DNA of 40,334 bases from Microbacterium oxydans (GCF_900095745.1 NZ_FMIR01000016.1:1-40334); one strand, 5' to 3'; shown: positions 6,423 to 14,356, counted from the stretch's first letter. The notes: generated from the letters alone by a model not told the origin. Numbers and translations: made by a program.

Positions 6423-8873
6423 ATGCCCCTGTCCGCCAACGAGCTGCATCGGCGCGGAGTCGAGGCGGCGAACGCGAGGCGGTTCACGCAGGCGCGGCGC
6501 GCGCTCGACACGGCATCCGCCCGCACCGACGATCCCGATCTGCGCGCCCGCATCGACGGCACGACCGCCTACGTCCTCGCGCAGACCGGGCAGCCGACGG
6601 CGGCCGAGCAGCTGTGCCGCGACGCCCTCCGCCGCTCCGGACTGCGCGCCGAGACGGTCGCCGTGCTCAGCGGCCAGCTCGGCGTGCTGCTCATGCACGC
6701 CGGCACACTGGCGGCGGCCGAGGTCGAGCTCAGCCGCGCCATCGACACGTTCACCGCGATCGGCGACGAGACCACCGAGCTCGCGAACTGCCTGATGAAC
6801 CGCTCGGTCGTGCGCATGCAGCAGCGCGAGCTCGACACGTGCATGGAAGACCTGCGGCGCGCGGTGGCCGTGTACGAGACGAACGACGACCAGGAGCCGC
6901 TCGCGGAGGCGCGGCACAACCTCGGTTACGCGGCGCTGCTGGGCGGCGACCTCGTCAGCGCGCTCACCCTGATGACCCGCTCCCGTCCGACGCTCGCCGC
7001 GATCAGCGATCTGGCCGCCGCGATCAGCGACCTCGACCGCGCCGAGGTTCTTCGCGACGCCGGCCTCACCACCGAGGCCGAGACCCTGCTGGGTCGGGTC
7101 GCCGCGGAGTTCGGCGCGCAGCGGATGCCGCAGGCCAGGGGTGAAGCCGAATTCCACCTCGCGCGCTCGCTGCTGCGCCATGATCCGGATGCCGCCGAGC
7201 GCACCGCCCGCACGGCGGCACGGCGCTTCACCGCGCTCACGAACCACGGATGGGCGGCGCGAGCCGAAGCGGTGCGGCTCGAAGCACGGCAGCGGGCGAA
7301 GCCGGAGCGCCCCATCGATGCAGCCGCCTTCGCCCGAACCGCCAGAGCCCTCGACCACGCGGGATTCCGGACCGAGGCGACCGGGCTCCGTCTGAGCGCA
7401 CGACGCGATGGCGCCGGTCGCCTGCCGCGGCTCGACGACAGCGCCCCGACGCCGCTCCGGCTCCGCGCCCACGAGGTCAGGGTCGCGCGCGCTGCCGCAC
7501 GAGGTCGCGACCGCGATGCGCTGCGCGCCGCCGCCGACGGCCTCGAACTGCTCACCGCCTGGCAGCAGTCGTTCGGCGCCCTCGACCTGCAGGCCTCGGT
7601 CGCCATGCACGGCGCCGACCTGATGTACGCCGGCCTCGCCGCCGCCGCGCGCCTGCACGATCCCGCGACGATGTTCGAGTGGTCGGAGCGTGCCCGCCAC
7701 CTCAGCCAGCAGGTCGCTCCGGTTCGGCCTCCGCGCGACGATTCGCTGGCCGTGGATCTGGCGGAACTGCGGATGCTGCGCGCCGAGCTCGCGGGCGCCG
7801 ACTGGACCACGGACGCTCGCGTGCGCGTGCTGCGCGACCGGGTGCGCGAGCGGCAGTGGGCCGCGACGGGGTCGGGCGGCACCCGTGAGCGGCTGGGTCT
7901 CGCCGAGGCGACGGCGCTGCTCGACCCCGACACCGCCGTCCTGTCGTACGTCTTCACCGGCTCCGCGCTGCACGGGATCGTGGTGACACACTCGGGGGCG
8001 ACAGTCGTCGACCTGTCGTGGCCCCGCGTGCGATCCGCGCTCGACGGTCTGCGCGCCGACCTCGACATGGCCGCGATGACCCGCGGCGGTCTGATGGGCG
8101 CCGTGACCGCGCGCGCACTCTCGTCGCGGTTGTCGCTGCTGGATGCCGAACTGCTCGCGCCGCTGCTCCTGGCGGCACCGTCGGCGCACCGTCTGGCGAT
8201 CACCGTGCCGGGAGCTCTCGGCGGAGTGCCGTGGGCGATGCTGCCCGGCATGACCGGCGTCCCGTTCACGCTCGCGACGTCGGTGTCGCGGCTGCTGGGC
8301 GGCACGGCCTCCGTCGGCGGACGCCCGTCGACGATCGGATTCGCCGCGGGTCCGCGCGTCCCGCGCGCCGGCGAGGAGGTGCGGCGGGCGGCGGCCACCT
8401 GGGACGGCGGGGGTGTGGCGACACGGATCCTCGAGAGCGGCGAGGCCACGGTGGCGGCAGCCACCGAACTCGCGTCGGACAGCGACGTGCTGCACATCGC
8501 CGCGCACGGCAGACATGCGGTGGACAACCCCCTGTTCTCGGGCTTCGAGCTCGCCGACGGCATCCTCTTCGGCTACGACGTCGACCTGATTCCCCGCGTC
8601 CCCGCGACCGTGATCCTCTCTGCCTGCGAACTCGGGCGTTCCTCGGTGCGCTGGGGCGAGGAGGCACTCGGGATGACGCGGGTGTGGCTGCACGCGGGCG
8701 CGGACTGCGTGATCGCCGCCCCGGTCGCCGTCCCCGACGAGGTGGCGGCCGAGCTGCTGAGTGCCGTGCACGTCGGCCTGTCCGAGGGCGCGACGCCCTC
8801 AGCCGCCCTCGCACGAGCCACCCTCGACACCGGTCTGAGCGCCCCGTTCCAGTGCCACGGAGACGGATTCTGA
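6423..8873 (+). CDS. TPR-CHAT protease (caspase-like)
   Basis: This 816-residue protein begins with alpha-helical tetratricopeptide-like repeats (about 1-290), followed by a helical middle region and a C-terminal CHAT domain (about 560-816) of the caspase-hemoglobinase fold. The catalytic pair is His695 in 'HIAAHGRH' and Cys735 in 'ILSACELG', followed by the usual 'MTRVWLHAGADCVIAAPVAVPD' stretch. No signal peptide or membrane segment is seen. CHAT proteins with TPRs act as regulated proteases in bacteria, for example the Csx29 subunit of the type III-E CRISPR 'Craspase' complex. The sensed signal and target here are unknown; the neighbouring subtilase, accessory protein or sigma factor are candidate targets by context. 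The start is supported by a -10-like hexamer 6 nt upstream; no good Shine-Dalgarno sequence is present. Confidence 0.85.
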   Translation: MPLSANELHRRGVEAANARRFTQARRALDTASARTDDPDLRARIDGTTAYVLAQTGQPTAAEQLCRDALRRSGLRAETVAVLSGQLGVLLMHAGTLAAAEVELSRAIDTFTAIGDETTELANCLMNRSVVRMQQRELDTCMEDLRRAVAVYETNDDQEPLAEARHNLGYAALLGGDLVSALTLMTRSRPTLAAISDLAAAISDLDRAEVLRDAGLTTEAETLLGRVAAEFGAQRMPQARGEAEFHLARSLLRHDPDAAERTARTAARRFTALTNHGWAARAEAVRLEARQRAKPERPIDAAAFARTARALDHAGFRTEATGLRLSARRDGAGRLPRLDDSAPTPLRLRAHEVRVARAAARGRDRDALRAAADGLELLTAWQQSFGALDLQASVAMHGADLMYAGLAAAARLHDPATMFEWSERARHLSQQVAPVRPPRDDSLAVDLAELRMLRAELAGADWTTDARVRVLRDRVRERQWAATGSGGTRERLGLAEATALLDPDTAVLSYVFTGSALHGIVVTHSGATVVDLSWPRVRSALDGLRADLDMAAMTRGGLMGAVTARALSSRLSLLDAELLAPLLLAAPSAHRLAITVPGALGGVPWAMLPGMTGVPFTLATSVSRLLGGTASVGGRPSTIGFAAGPRVPRAGEEVRRAAATWDGGGVATRILESGEATVAAATELASDSDVLHIAAHGRHAVDNPLFSGFELADGILFGYDVDLIPRVPATVILSACELGRSSVRWGEEALGMTRVWLHAGADCVIAAPVAVPDEVAAELLSAVHVGLSEGATPSAALARATLDTGLSAPFQCHGDGF

Positions 8874-9133
8874 TCTTTTTCTCCATTCGGTGTATCAGAA
8901 CCGGTGCCGCACGCTCCTGTTCTTCGGAAGGTGCCATGCGAAGGGCCTCGAAGGGTTGAGGCGCGAGGGAGGCGCAGTCGGATCTGGGGATATCAAGCGC
9001 GCTGGGGAGCGTGAGTACGACACGGACACCATCTGCTCGGGGGTGTCGCGGCATGCAGCCGCGGCGCCCTCATAGGGCCTCGACGATCTGGGGACGTCGG
9101 GGCCCTTGGGGTGTCCGGGGTCAGGGGATGTTC
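8874..9133. other. Gene-poor stretch between CHAT gene and toxin gene
   Basis: This 260-bp interval holds a T-rich run just after the CHAT stop (8874-8882), the bipartite element at 8891-8919, and a purine-rich GGAAGG followed by a tiny frame ATG 8937-8960 (7 codons). It also holds a short hairpin GCCCT-CAT-AGGGC near 9068-9080 and two copies of ATCTGGGGA. A 61-codon GTG frame from 8890 exists but has no gene-like composition. A small RNA is possible; nothing firmer can be said. Confidence 0.35.
8891..8919 (+). promoter_or_regulatory. Second copy of TGTATCAGAA-N12-GCTCCTG, after the CHAT gene
   Basis: TGTATCAGAA (8891-8900) and GCTCCTG (8913-8919) repeat the element upstream of the sigma gene with identical 12-bp spacing. 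It points into a stretch of about 215 nt with no convincing gene. If it is a promoter for the local sigma factor, it would make a small RNA or very short peptide, or an unterminated transcript antisense to the toxin gene. Confidence 0.4.
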
Positions 9134-9481
9134 CTACAGATCGAGGAAGTCGCCGAGCCACGCGCGTACCGATTCGAGGCACTCTTCCGTGACCTCGCCT
9201 GCCGTTCCCGTAAGGCGGTCGCGCGAGAGTGTGCGAGGTTGCTCGGTCATGATCCACGATGGCCGATCGAGTCCGCTCGGCCCGTCCACCATGACATGAT
9301 TCGGCCACCCCCGGTCGGTCGTCGTGATCGGCAGCACGATGGCCAGCGTCGTCACCGCATCCAGGTACCCGGCCGAGGCCACGATCAGAACAGGTCGGTG
9401 CCCACCCTGCTCCCTGCCGCGCACGGGCTCGAGCGCCGCCCATGCGACTCGTCCCGGCGCGAGCTCCGAGGAGGAACTCAC
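9134..9481 (-). CDS. PemK/MazF family toxin (endoribonuclease)
   Basis: This 115-residue protein has the MazF/PemK fold pattern: an early 'GRVAWAALEPVRGREQGGHRPVLIV' with the R-P-V-L-V strand, then 'LAIVLPITTTDRGWPNHV', then a C-terminal helix. Members usually cut mRNA at short sequences in a ribosome-linked or free manner. Its GTG start overlaps the antitoxin stop by GTGA, giving the standard antitoxin-first order and translational coupling. It is most likely autoregulated through the palindrome at the antitoxin start. Cut specificity cannot be told from sequence. Confidence 0.88.
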   Translation of the reverse strand: MSSSSELAPGRVAWAALEPVRGREQGGHRPVLIVASAGYLDAVTTLAIVLPITTTDRGWPNHVMVDGPSGLDRPSWIMTEQPRTLSRDRLTGTAGEVTEECLESVRAWLGDFLDL

Positions 9482-9714
9482 GCGGTCGCGTCGCTCAGGT
9501 CAGCCCGCTCCCATTCGGCGGCTTCTGCGGCATGCGATGCCTTCTCGGACGGAGCAGTCCGTTCGATCGCGCGCTTCAGCGACTGCAGCCTCCAACGACG
9601 GTCTTCGGCGTCGGCGAGGTGAGCGAGATGCGCACCCAGCGTGAGTCCATCGCGTGCAGCCTGCTCTTTCAGGCGATCGCGGAGATCGTCGTTCACCTTG
9701 ATGGTGGTGGTCAT
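9478..9714 (-). CDS. Antitoxin of the PemK/MazF-type pair
   Basis: This 78-residue protein has an N-terminal ribbon-helix-helix-like start ('TTTIKVNDDLRDRLKEQAARDGLTLGAHLAHLAD') for DNA binding and a charged helical tail (about 38-78) that should wrap the toxin. ATG 9714 is chosen because the strong -10 TATACT lies exactly 6 nt upstream, so the mRNA is probably leaderless. A palindrome covering the start codon and the -10 is the likely operator. It is upstream of and overlaps the toxin gene. Confidence 0.8.
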   Translation of the reverse strand: MTTTIKVNDDLRDRLKEQAARDGLTLGAHLAHLADAEDRRWRLQSLKRAIERTAPSEKASHAAEAAEWERADLSDATA

Positions 9715-9726
9715 ACTTTGAGTATA
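9713..9726 (-). promoter_or_regulatory. Antitoxin promoter and operator palindrome
   Basis: ATACT-TTG-AGTAT (9713-9725) is a perfect 5-bp inverted repeat with a 3-bp centre. It overlaps the -10 TATACT (9721-9726, minus strand) and the start codon. This fits autorepression by the toxin-antitoxin complex. Confidence 0.6.
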
Positions 9727-9752
9727 CCGCGCTCTCCGCGGGACGTCCCGGT

Positions 9753-10529
9753 TCAGGCGACGAGCACCGCATAGCCGGCGGCGCGCAGCGCGGCAAGCGC
9801 CTCGGCATCCGCTCCCGCATCCGTGATCACGGTCGGGAAGAGCTCGACACCGCCGACCGTCGAGAAGGCCTCGACCCCGAGTTTGCTGCCGTCGGTGACC
9901 ACGACCGCGCGCCGGGCGCGTTCTGCCATCATGCGGTTGACGGCGGCCTCGCGTTCGTCCTGCGTGGTGGCACCCGCGGCGGCATCCATCCCGTTCACGC
10001 CGATGAAGGCGATGTCGAGGCGCACCCCGCGCAGCAGCTGTTCGACGAACGGACCGACGAGCTCGTAGCTGCGCGAGTGGATGACGCCCCCGGTGACGAC
10101 GACCTTGATGTCGGGCCGCGTGGCGAGCTGTGCAGCGATGTTCACGGCATTCGTGACGACGGTGATGCCGCCGTTGCCGGACAGGTCGTCTCGGGCGGCG
10201 AGTGCAGCCGCGATCGCCGTGGTCGTGGTGCCGCCGGACAGCCCGACCACCATGCCGGGGGCGACGAGGCCCGCCGCGGTCTGCGCGATGCTGTCCTTCT
10301 CCTGCGTGCGCAGGTGGCTCTTGTAGCGGATCGGCAGCTCGTAGGCGACGGCCTGTGCCACCGCACCACCGTGCGTACGGGTGAGCAGCCGCTGCTCGGC
10401 GAGCGTGTCGAGGTCGCGGCGGGTCGTGGCCGACGAGGCTCCGAACTGCTCCACGAGATCCTCGACGGTGACCTCGCCGCTCGCGGCCAGCAGGTCGAGG
10501 ATCGCGTTCAGCCGCGCTGCCCGCTTCAT
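9753..10529 (-). CDS. DeoR/AgaR-family transcriptional regulator
   Basis: This 258-residue protein has an N-terminal DeoR helix-turn-helix (about 4-58, 'RLNAILDLLAASGEVTVEDLVEQFGASSATTRRDLDTLAEQ ... THGGAV') and a sugar-phosphate sensor domain with 'VGLSGGTTTTAIA' and 'DIAFIGVNGMD'. It is the last gene of the amino-sugar operon and overlaps the aldolase stop by ATGA. It probably senses a phosphorylated sugar of the pathway and controls the 14301-14629 promoter region. TTTGTTTGTT-type sequence there resembles DeoR boxes. Confidence 0.88.
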   Translation of the reverse strand: MKRAARLNAILDLLAASGEVTVEDLVEQFGASSATTRRDLDTLAEQRLLTRTHGGAVAQAVAYELPIRYKSHLRTQEKDSIAQTAAGLVAPGMVVGLSGGTTTTAIAAALAARDDLSGNGGITVVTNAVNIAAQLATRPDIKVVVTGGVIHSRSYELVGPFVEQLLRGVRLDIAFIGVNGMDAAAGATTQDEREAAVNRMMAERARRAVVVTDGSKLGVEAFSTVGGVELFPTVITDAGADAEALAALRAAGYAVLVA

Positions 10530-11449
10530 CGCCGAGCGCCCTGCACGGTGTCGTCGATTCCCGTCGAGGTCGCAGAGTTCCCCGGATTCTCTGCGACCTG
10601 AGCGCGAATCTGCGACGGCGACGCGAACAGGCGGAGCATGCGGGCAGCCTCGACGGCGAGCGCGTCGCGCGCAGGTGCGAGGTACTTGCGCGAGTCGACC
10701 AGCCGCTCATCCGCGTCGAGCTTCTCCCGCACCGCACGGGTGAAGAAGCCGTTGAGGTGCGTGGAGACGTTGATCTTGGTCATCCCGGCGCGCACGGCAT
10801 CCGCGATCACCGCATCCGCCACTCCCGAGGATCCGTGCAGCACGAGCGGAACCGGCAGCGCCGCATGGAGCCTGGCGATCAGGTCGAGGTCGAGCGACGC
10901 CGTGCGGTCGGTCATCGCGTGGGAGGAACCCACCGCGACCGCGAGCGCATCGACTCCGGTCGCCGCGACGAAAGCCCGCGCCTCATCGGGGTCGGTGCGC
11001 ACACCCGGCGCGTGAGCGCCGTCCTTGCCCCCCACCTCGCCCAGCTCGCCCTCGACGTAGACCCCGGCCGCGTGCGCCCGAGCGGCGACGGATGCCGTGA
11101 GCGCGACGTTGTCGTCATAGGGCAGCGCGCCGCCGTCGAACATGACCGACCCGAAGCCCAGTGCGATGGCCTCGTCGACCAACTCGGGTCGTTCGGCGTG
11201 ATCGAGGTGCACGGCGACCGGCATCTGTGCGCGTCGGGCAACCGCGAGTGTGGCCAGTGCGATCGGCTCGAGCCCGCCGTGATAGTCGGCGCAGTTCTGC
11301 GAGATCTGCAGGATCACGGGCAGCTCGGCGAGAGCGGCGGCACGCACGAGTCCTTCGGCGGTCTCGAGGTGGATCACGTTGAACGCGCCGATCCCCGTGC
11401 CGGCAGCGGATGCGGCGGAGACGAGGTCGCGGGCGGAGACGAGGGTCAC
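10526..11449 (-). CDS. Class II ketose-bisphosphate aldolase (tagatose/fructose-bisphosphate type)
   Basis: This 307-residue class II aldolase has the core signatures: Asp83 and zinc-binding His84 in 'VHLDHA', the 'EGELGEVGG' segment at 133-141, His177 in 'GSSH' and His205 in 'VLHGSSG', then 'KINVSTHLN'. The reaction is cleavage of a ketose 1,6-bisphosphate to dihydroxyacetone phosphate and glyceraldehyde 3-phosphate. Neighbouring SIS and PfkB genes favour tagatose 1,6-bisphosphate (AgaY/GatY/KbaY role), but fructose bisphosphate cannot be excluded. The GTG start overlaps the kinase stop by GTGA. The extreme C-terminus, 'QVAENPGNSATSTG', is encoded by a copy of a dispersed palindromic repeat that also occurs between genes at 33918-33984. 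Confidence 0.85.
   Translation of the reverse strand: MTLVSARDLVSAASAAGTGIGAFNVIHLETAEGLVRAAALAELPVILQISQNCADYHGGLEPIALATLAVARRAQMPVAVHLDHAERPELVDEAIALGFGSVMFDGGALPYDDNVALTASVAARAHAAGVYVEGELGEVGGKDGAHAPGVRTDPDEARAFVAATGVDALAVAVGSSHAMTDRTASLDLDLIARLHAALPVPLVLHGSSGVADAVIADAVRAGMTKINVSTHLNGFFTRAVREKLDADERLVDSRKYLAPARDALAVEAARMLRLFASPSQIRAQVAENPGNSATSTGIDDTVQGARR
10569..10616. repeat. Palindromic dispersed repeat (GTCGCAG/CTGCGAC family), copy 1
   Basis: GTCGCAG (10569-10575), 15 bp, CTGCGAC (10591-10597), 12 bp, CTGCGAC (10610-10616). The 29-bp core matches the reverse complement of the core at 33937-33965 at 27 of 29 positions. This copy lies inside the 3' end of the aldolase coding sequence and supplies part of its C-terminal residues. 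Confidence 0.7.
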
Positions 11450-12390
11450 GAAGGGTCCTTCCGGAACGATTCAGGGTCGGGACGCGAGACGCGCAGCTGC
11501 TGTTCGAGTGCGCGCCAGCGCGGGGAGATGTCGCCGGCGAGCGGGGCCAGCACCGCGGCGGCGGACCAGGCCGTGGCCCGTCGGAGGATCTGCTCGGGAT
11601 CGCGCTCGCCCTCCGCGTACAGCACGGCGCACGCGGCCACACCGGCATCTCCGGCACCGGTGGGGTTGCCCGCAAGCGGCTCATCGAGGCGCGCGTGCAC
11701 CAGGTCGGAGGCGGTGACGGCGAGCATGCCGTCGGCGCCCAGCGAGAGCAGCACGAGCTCGGCGCCGCGCGCGATCAGCGAACGGGCAGCCTCGACCGGA
11801 TCGGTGATGCCGGTGGCTTCGATGAGTTCGGCCGCATTGGGCTTCAGCACGTCGGCTCCGGCATCCGCCGCGCGCAGGAGAGCGGGGCCCGAGGTGTCGG
11901 CGATGACCGGGATCCCCGCGTCCTTCCCGACCGCGATGAACATGGGGATCAGCGAGTCCGGGGCGCCCGGCGGCACACTGCCGGAGACGACGAGAACGCT
12001 CGCGGTCGGCAGCCGTTCGACGACCTCGGCGAGGAGGTCGGCCCACTCGCTGTCGGCCGGGTTGACTCCGCGCTCGTTGATGATCGTGGTGTCGCCGGCG
12101 GACTCGTCGACCACGGCGATGCTGCGACGGGTCTCGGCGGCCACCGGCACGAGGGCATGCGGCACTGCGCTGGCAGCGAGTTCGGCGGCGAACTCCTCGC
12201 CGACGCGACCGCCTGCCGTGGTGACCGCGAGCACCTCCGCGCCTTCGGCGTATGCCACGCGGGCGACGTTGAGCCCCTTGCCGCCGGCGCGCGCGACTCC
12301 GGCATCCGCCCGGTGCGTGCCACCCTCGACGAGCCGGTCGATGTGCCAGGTGAGGTCGAGCGCGGGGTTGGGGGTGACGGTGAGGATCAC
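11446..12390 (-). CDS. PfkB-family hexose-phosphate kinase (1-phosphofructokinase / tagatose-6-phosphate kinase type)
   Basis: This 314-residue PfkB sugar kinase shows the N-terminal 'TVTPNPALDLTWHID' and 'ARAGGKGLNVARV' substrate motifs and the C-terminal 'NPTGAGDAGVA' with catalytic Asp248. This subgroup phosphorylates ketose phosphates such as fructose 1-phosphate or tagatose 6-phosphate. Between a SIS isomerase and a class II aldolase, tagatose-6-phosphate kinase is the likeliest role. Both ends overlap neighbouring genes by 4 bp (GTGA), so it is tightly coupled in the operon. Confidence 0.85.
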   Translation of the reverse strand: MILTVTPNPALDLTWHIDRLVEGGTHRADAGVARAGGKGLNVARVAYAEGAEVLAVTTAGGRVGEEFAAELAASAVPHALVPVAAETRRSIAVVDESAGDTTIINERGVNPADSEWADLLAEVVERLPTASVLVVSGSVPPGAPDSLIPMFIAVGKDAGIPVIADTSGPALLRAADAGADVLKPNAAELIEATGITDPVEAARSLIARGAELVLLSLGADGMLAVTASDLVHARLDEPLAGNPTGAGDAGVAACAVLYAEGERDPEQILRRATAWSAAAVLAPLAGDISPRWRALEQQLRVSRPDPESFRKDPS

Positions 12391-13382
12391 GTGAGCTCCC
12401 TTGCACGCAGGGCGGCGCCGAGCAGACCGGCGTTGCCGGAGAGTTCGGCGGGGACGAGCGCGGGGATGCGGTGGAAGCTGAGCCGGTCCGCGAGGCGCCT
12501 TCGCAGTTCGTCGAAGAGCGCGCCGCCGGCACGGGACAGACCGCCGCCGATGACCACGGCCTGCGGCGCGACGACCGCGGTGAGCTGCGCGAGCGACATC
12601 GTGAGGGCGTCGAGCGCCGAGTTCCAGATCTCTGCGGCGACCTCGTCACCGGCGTCCGCGCGGGCGATCACGTCTTTGGCCCCGTCGGGTGCGACACCGG
12701 TCGCCTCCCGGTAGCGCCGCGCGATGGCCCCGGCCGAGGCCACGGCCTCCAGGCAGCCGCGTGCGCCGCAGGGGCAGATCGGCCCCTCGGCGATGGGCGA
12801 GTGCCCGATCTCGCCCGCGTAGCCGCCCGCGGTGTACGGCACACCGCCCACGAGCAGGGCGCCCGCGATGCCCGTGCCGATCACCAGCACGACGGCATCG
12901 GCGTAGTCGCGGGCGCCGCCGAGGCGGCGCTCCGCCCAGCTCGCCGCGCGGACATCGTGATCGAACGCCACGGGCAGGCCCAGCCGGTCGGAGGCGAGGT
13001 CGCGAAGCGGTGAGTCGTGCCAACCGAGATTGCTCGCGAAGACGCCGACCCCGGCGTCGGCATCCACGATCCCCGGCACCACGAGTCCGGCCGCCTGCGG
13101 CACGACGTCGGGATGCGCCGCGCGGAGCTCGGCCGCCAGTACTTCGAGACGCTCGAGCAGCACCTGCGTGCGGTCGCCGTCGGCGATCGGCGTGGGCGTG
13201 CGACGGAGCCCGAGCGCGGTCCCATCGGCGTCGAACAGCGCCGACTTGATGTCGGTTCCGCCCACGTCGAACGCCAGCACCGGCGCGCCGACGCCGAGCG
13301 CGCGCACGTCGGAGAGCTTCTCTCCCGCCGCGTCACGCTCGACGTCGGGAACGGCCGCCGCCGCGTCAGGGTCGATCATCAT
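12387..13382 (-). CDS. ROK-family sugar kinase
   Basis: This 331-residue ROK protein has no DNA-binding domain but has an intact kinase core: 'FDVGGTDIKSALFD' ATP loop (38-51), catalytic Asp143 in 'FDHDVRAA', and the zinc site His194 in 'EIGH' with Cys203, Cys205 and Cys210 in 'CPCGARGC'. These are sugar kinases for glucose, N-acetylglucosamine, N-acetylmannosamine and relatives. In this operon it most likely phosphorylates the incoming amino sugar, since the associated importer is an ABC system that does not phosphorylate. It starts 21 nt after the SIS gene with GGAG 5 nt before ATG and overlaps the PfkB gene by GTGA. Confidence 0.88.
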   Translation of the reverse strand: MMIDPDAAAAVPDVERDAAGEKLSDVRALGVGAPVLAFDVGGTDIKSALFDADGTALGLRRTPTPIADGDRTQVLLERLEVLAAELRAAHPDVVPQAAGLVVPGIVDADAGVGVFASNLGWHDSPLRDLASDRLGLPVAFDHDVRAASWAERRLGGARDYADAVVLVIGTGIAGALLVGGVPYTAGGYAGEIGHSPIAEGPICPCGARGCLEAVASAGAIARRYREATGVAPDGAKDVIARADAGDEVAAEIWNSALDALTMSLAQLTAVVAPQAVVIGGGLSRAGGALFDELRRRLADRLSFHRIPALVPAELSGNAGLLGAALRARELT

Positions 13383-13403
13383 CGGCTCCGGCCGTGAGTG
13401 GGG

Positions 13404-14300
13404 TCATGCATCCAGGATGACGGATCGCGTGAGGTTGCGCGGCTGATCCGGGTCCAGTCCGCGCTTCACCGCGCGGTCGAGGGCCGTGCGATGCAGCCGG
13501 ACGAGGTCGGCGAGCGGGTCGATCGCCCGCTGCTCGAAACGGGCACCGGTCGCCGCCACCTCGCCGGCGAGTCCCTCCGGCGCTTCCCCGAACTGCCACG
13601 TGACCCTTCCGGGAGCGGCGATGGCGATCGGGCCGTGGCGGTAGTCCATCGACGGATACGCCTCGGTCCACGACTGCGAAGACTCCCGCAGTTTGAGGGC
13701 GGCTTCGTGGGCGAGACCGATCGTCCAACCGCGTCCGAGGAACGTGTACTGCTCGGCGTCGCGCAGCTCGTCATCGCCGGGCTCCGCCAGCACGGCCTCG
13801 GCATCGGCGATGGCCGCGGTCAGGTCTTCGCCGAGCGAGGCACGGAACAGGGCGAGGGCTGTCGTCGCGAAACGGGTCTGCACCACGGACTGCTCGTCGA
13901 CGAACGGCAGCAGTACCGCCTCGTCGACGAGCGACGCGAGCGGCGAGGTCGGGTCGCCGATGACCCCGATGGTGTGGATGCGTCCCTTGACGCGCTCGAC
14001 GAGCTCGAGCACCTCGCTGGTCGTGCCGGACCGGGTCAACGCGACGACGGCGTCGTATCCGCGGTCGATGAACGCCTCGGAAGCCGCGAACGCATCGGTC
14101 TCGCCGTGGCCTGCGGTCTCGCGGAGCGCGGCATACGACTGCGCCATGAACCACGACGTGCCGCAGCCGACGACCGCGACCCGCGCACCCGTGGCGGGGA
14201 GCATGCCCTGCTCGGCCGTGAGGTCGGCAGCTCGTGCCCACATCTGCGGCTGGGAATGGAGTTCTTCGCGCATGTGCGCGCCGGGAAGCGACTCAGTCAT
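13404..14300 (-). CDS. SIS-domain sugar isomerase/deaminase (AgaS/GlmS-isomerase-like)
   Basis: This 298-residue protein has two SIS domains: 'VVGCGTSWFMAQSYAALRE' and 'TRSGTTSEVLELVERVKG' in the first, and 'FLGRGWTIGLAHEAALKLRESSQSWTEAYPSMDYRHGPIA' in the second, much like the isomerase half of GlmS. Family members isomerise or deaminate amino-sugar phosphates. With the ROK kinase, PfkB kinase and aldolase downstream, I infer galactosamine 6-phosphate to tagatose 6-phosphate conversion (AgaS role); a glucosamine or fructosamine substrate is possible. ATG 14300 is chosen because of AAAGG 8 nt upstream. It is the first gene of a five-gene operon. Confidence 0.8.
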   Translation of the reverse strand: MTESLPGAHMREELHSQPQMWARAADLTAEQGMLPATGARVAVVGCGTSWFMAQSYAALRETAGHGETDAFAASEAFIDRGYDAVVALTRSGTTSEVLELVERVKGRIHTIGVIGDPTSPLASLVDEAVLLPFVDEQSVVQTRFATTALALFRASLGEDLTAAIADAEAVLAEPGDDELRDAEQYTFLGRGWTIGLAHEAALKLRESSQSWTEAYPSMDYRHGPIAIAAPGRVTWQFGEAPEGLAGEVAATGARFEQRAIDPLADLVRLHRTALDRAVKRGLDPDQPRNLTRSVILDA

Positions 14301-14356
14301 CGGGGTGCCTTTCTGGCGAGATGTTGCGTACTTGTGATCGTTTGAAGCCGAAATCA

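Noticed and set aside
5093..8771. Very long open frames on the minus strand opposite the subtilase and CHAT genes
   Set aside because: They are shadows created by high third-position GC; their translations are Arg/Gly/His-rich without domain features, while the plus-strand genes have full active sites.
8890..9075. 61-codon frame beginning Met-Tyr-Gln-Asn after the CHAT gene, similar in its first four residues to an upstream extension of the sigma frame
   Set aside because: The similarity comes from the shared DNA element TGTATCAGAA, not from a common protein; composition is not gene-like and there is no ribosome site.
10569..10616. GTCGCAG/CTGCGAC repeats as a CRISPR array or as attachment sites
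   Set aside because: Only two loci with palindromic boxes; no regular spacers, cas genes, integrase or tRNA nearby.
12387..13382. ROK kinase gene as a second repressor
   Set aside because: There is no N-terminal winged helix, and the ATP loop and catalytic Asp are intact, so it is a kinase.
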